Origin: Akanthomyces muscarius
Lineage: Eukaryota > Ascomycota > Sordariomycetes > Hypocreales > Cordycipitaceae
Reading direction: 5' to 3'
DNA length: 64,000 bases
NCBI RefSeq assembly: GCF_028009165.1
Contig: NW_026611616.1
Location: 1 to 64,000, forward strand
In this document: positions 63,801-64,000 of the stretch, one piece after another
Numbering within the stretch: position 1 is the stretch's first letter
Layout: each line of letters opens with the position of its first letter
The notes under the pieces: generated by a model
The model's input: the letters and a program-made list of their open reading frames with translations, nothing else
Told to the model about the DNA's origin: nothing
Database searches by the model: none
Translations under genes and position numbers: made by a program

Positions 63801-64000
63801 TTAGCCCGCGATGGTCACCCTCCCGCGTGAGCCTTTGCCTGATGCCTTCGTCTTCGCTGCAGCGCCGAGAGACCAGCTTTTCCTTGTAGCATCTGCGTCG
63901 AGAGGATCGCCGCGCGCGAAAAGTTCCACCGCTGGCGTAACTGCGGAACTGGCAAAGCGTGCTTGTACTCTTACACCATGCTGCAAAAGGACATAGAGCA
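63801..64000 (-). CDS. Possible 3' end of a gene running off the window
   Basis: A minus-strand frame is open from the window edge to TAA at 63801. It ends in a Lys/Gly/Arg-rich stretch. TTTTGCAG at about 63979-63986 could be an acceptor. There is no recognisable domain, and the opposite strand is also open, so this is weak. Confidence 0.3.
   Translation of the reverse strand, partial: LYVLLQHGVRVQARFASSAVTPAVELFARGDPLDADATRKSWSLGAAAKTKASGKGSRGRVTIAG

Noticed and set aside
1..64000. tRNA and rRNA genes
   Set aside because: No T-loop-type GGTTCRANNCC with a matching acceptor stem, and no rRNA stretch, was found by eye; a covariance search (tRNAscan-SE, Rfam) would be decisive.

Overview
The window starts with a (CCCTAA)n tract and reads as the left end of a chromosome of a filamentous ascomycete. 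The evidence is the TTAGGG-type telomere, a subtelomeric RecQ (TLH-type) helicase, OrsD-type zinc-finger proteins, Tad-like LINEs, an NLR relic and a fungal DUF6606/DUF3638/DUF3645 giant gene. The species cannot be told from the sequence alone. Introns are few; the one placed here uses a GTACGT donor.

Layout from the telomere inwards. (1) 1-7.9 kb: telomere repeats, CCCGGA-type variant repeats, and a telomere-targeted non-LTR retrotransposon. Its ORF at 2869-6903 has two C2H2 fingers, a reverse transcriptase, a CCHC knuckle and a PD-(D/E)XK-like endonuclease. A 5'-truncated second copy follows head-to-tail, joined through 16 nt of telomere repeat. (2) 7.9-11.4 kb: non-coding subtelomere with a 27-bp array, about 1.7 kb of strongly A-poor DNA, an exact-period 20-bp array and AT-rich DNA. 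(3) 11.4-23.6 kb: three minus-strand genes sharing modules. They are a TLH RecQ helicase split by one in-frame TAG, an OrsD-like protein with a long poly-Glu tract, and a second OrsD-like protein. All three appear to carry a tyrosine-recombinase-like core (R...K...R...GH...Y). (4) 24.7-30.2 kb: a large unrecognised gene cut in two by a 420-bp solo LTR with a perfect 5-bp target duplication. (5) 31.1-40.6 kb: a DUF6606/DUF3638/DUF3645 gene with one apparent frameshift. (6) 40.6-48.2 kb: gene-poor DNA with an F-box/LRR-like relic and a membrane-protein fragment. (7) 48.7-61.7 kb: three same-orientation Tad-like elements abutting without spacers (a decayed LINE, a 1-kb non-autonomous element and a nearly intact LINE). 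(8) 62-64 kb: an NLR pseudogene, an FCP1/NLI-type phosphatase-like gene and the possible 3' end of another gene.

The genes from 11 to 41 kb are all transcribed towards the telomere, while the terminal retrotransposon is transcribed away from it. That is the orientation expected if the G-rich chromosome 3' end primes reverse transcription. Much of the window is mobile or relic DNA, and several large genes carry single lesions (a nonsense codon, an LTR insertion, a frameshift), as is usual for a fast-evolving chromosome end.
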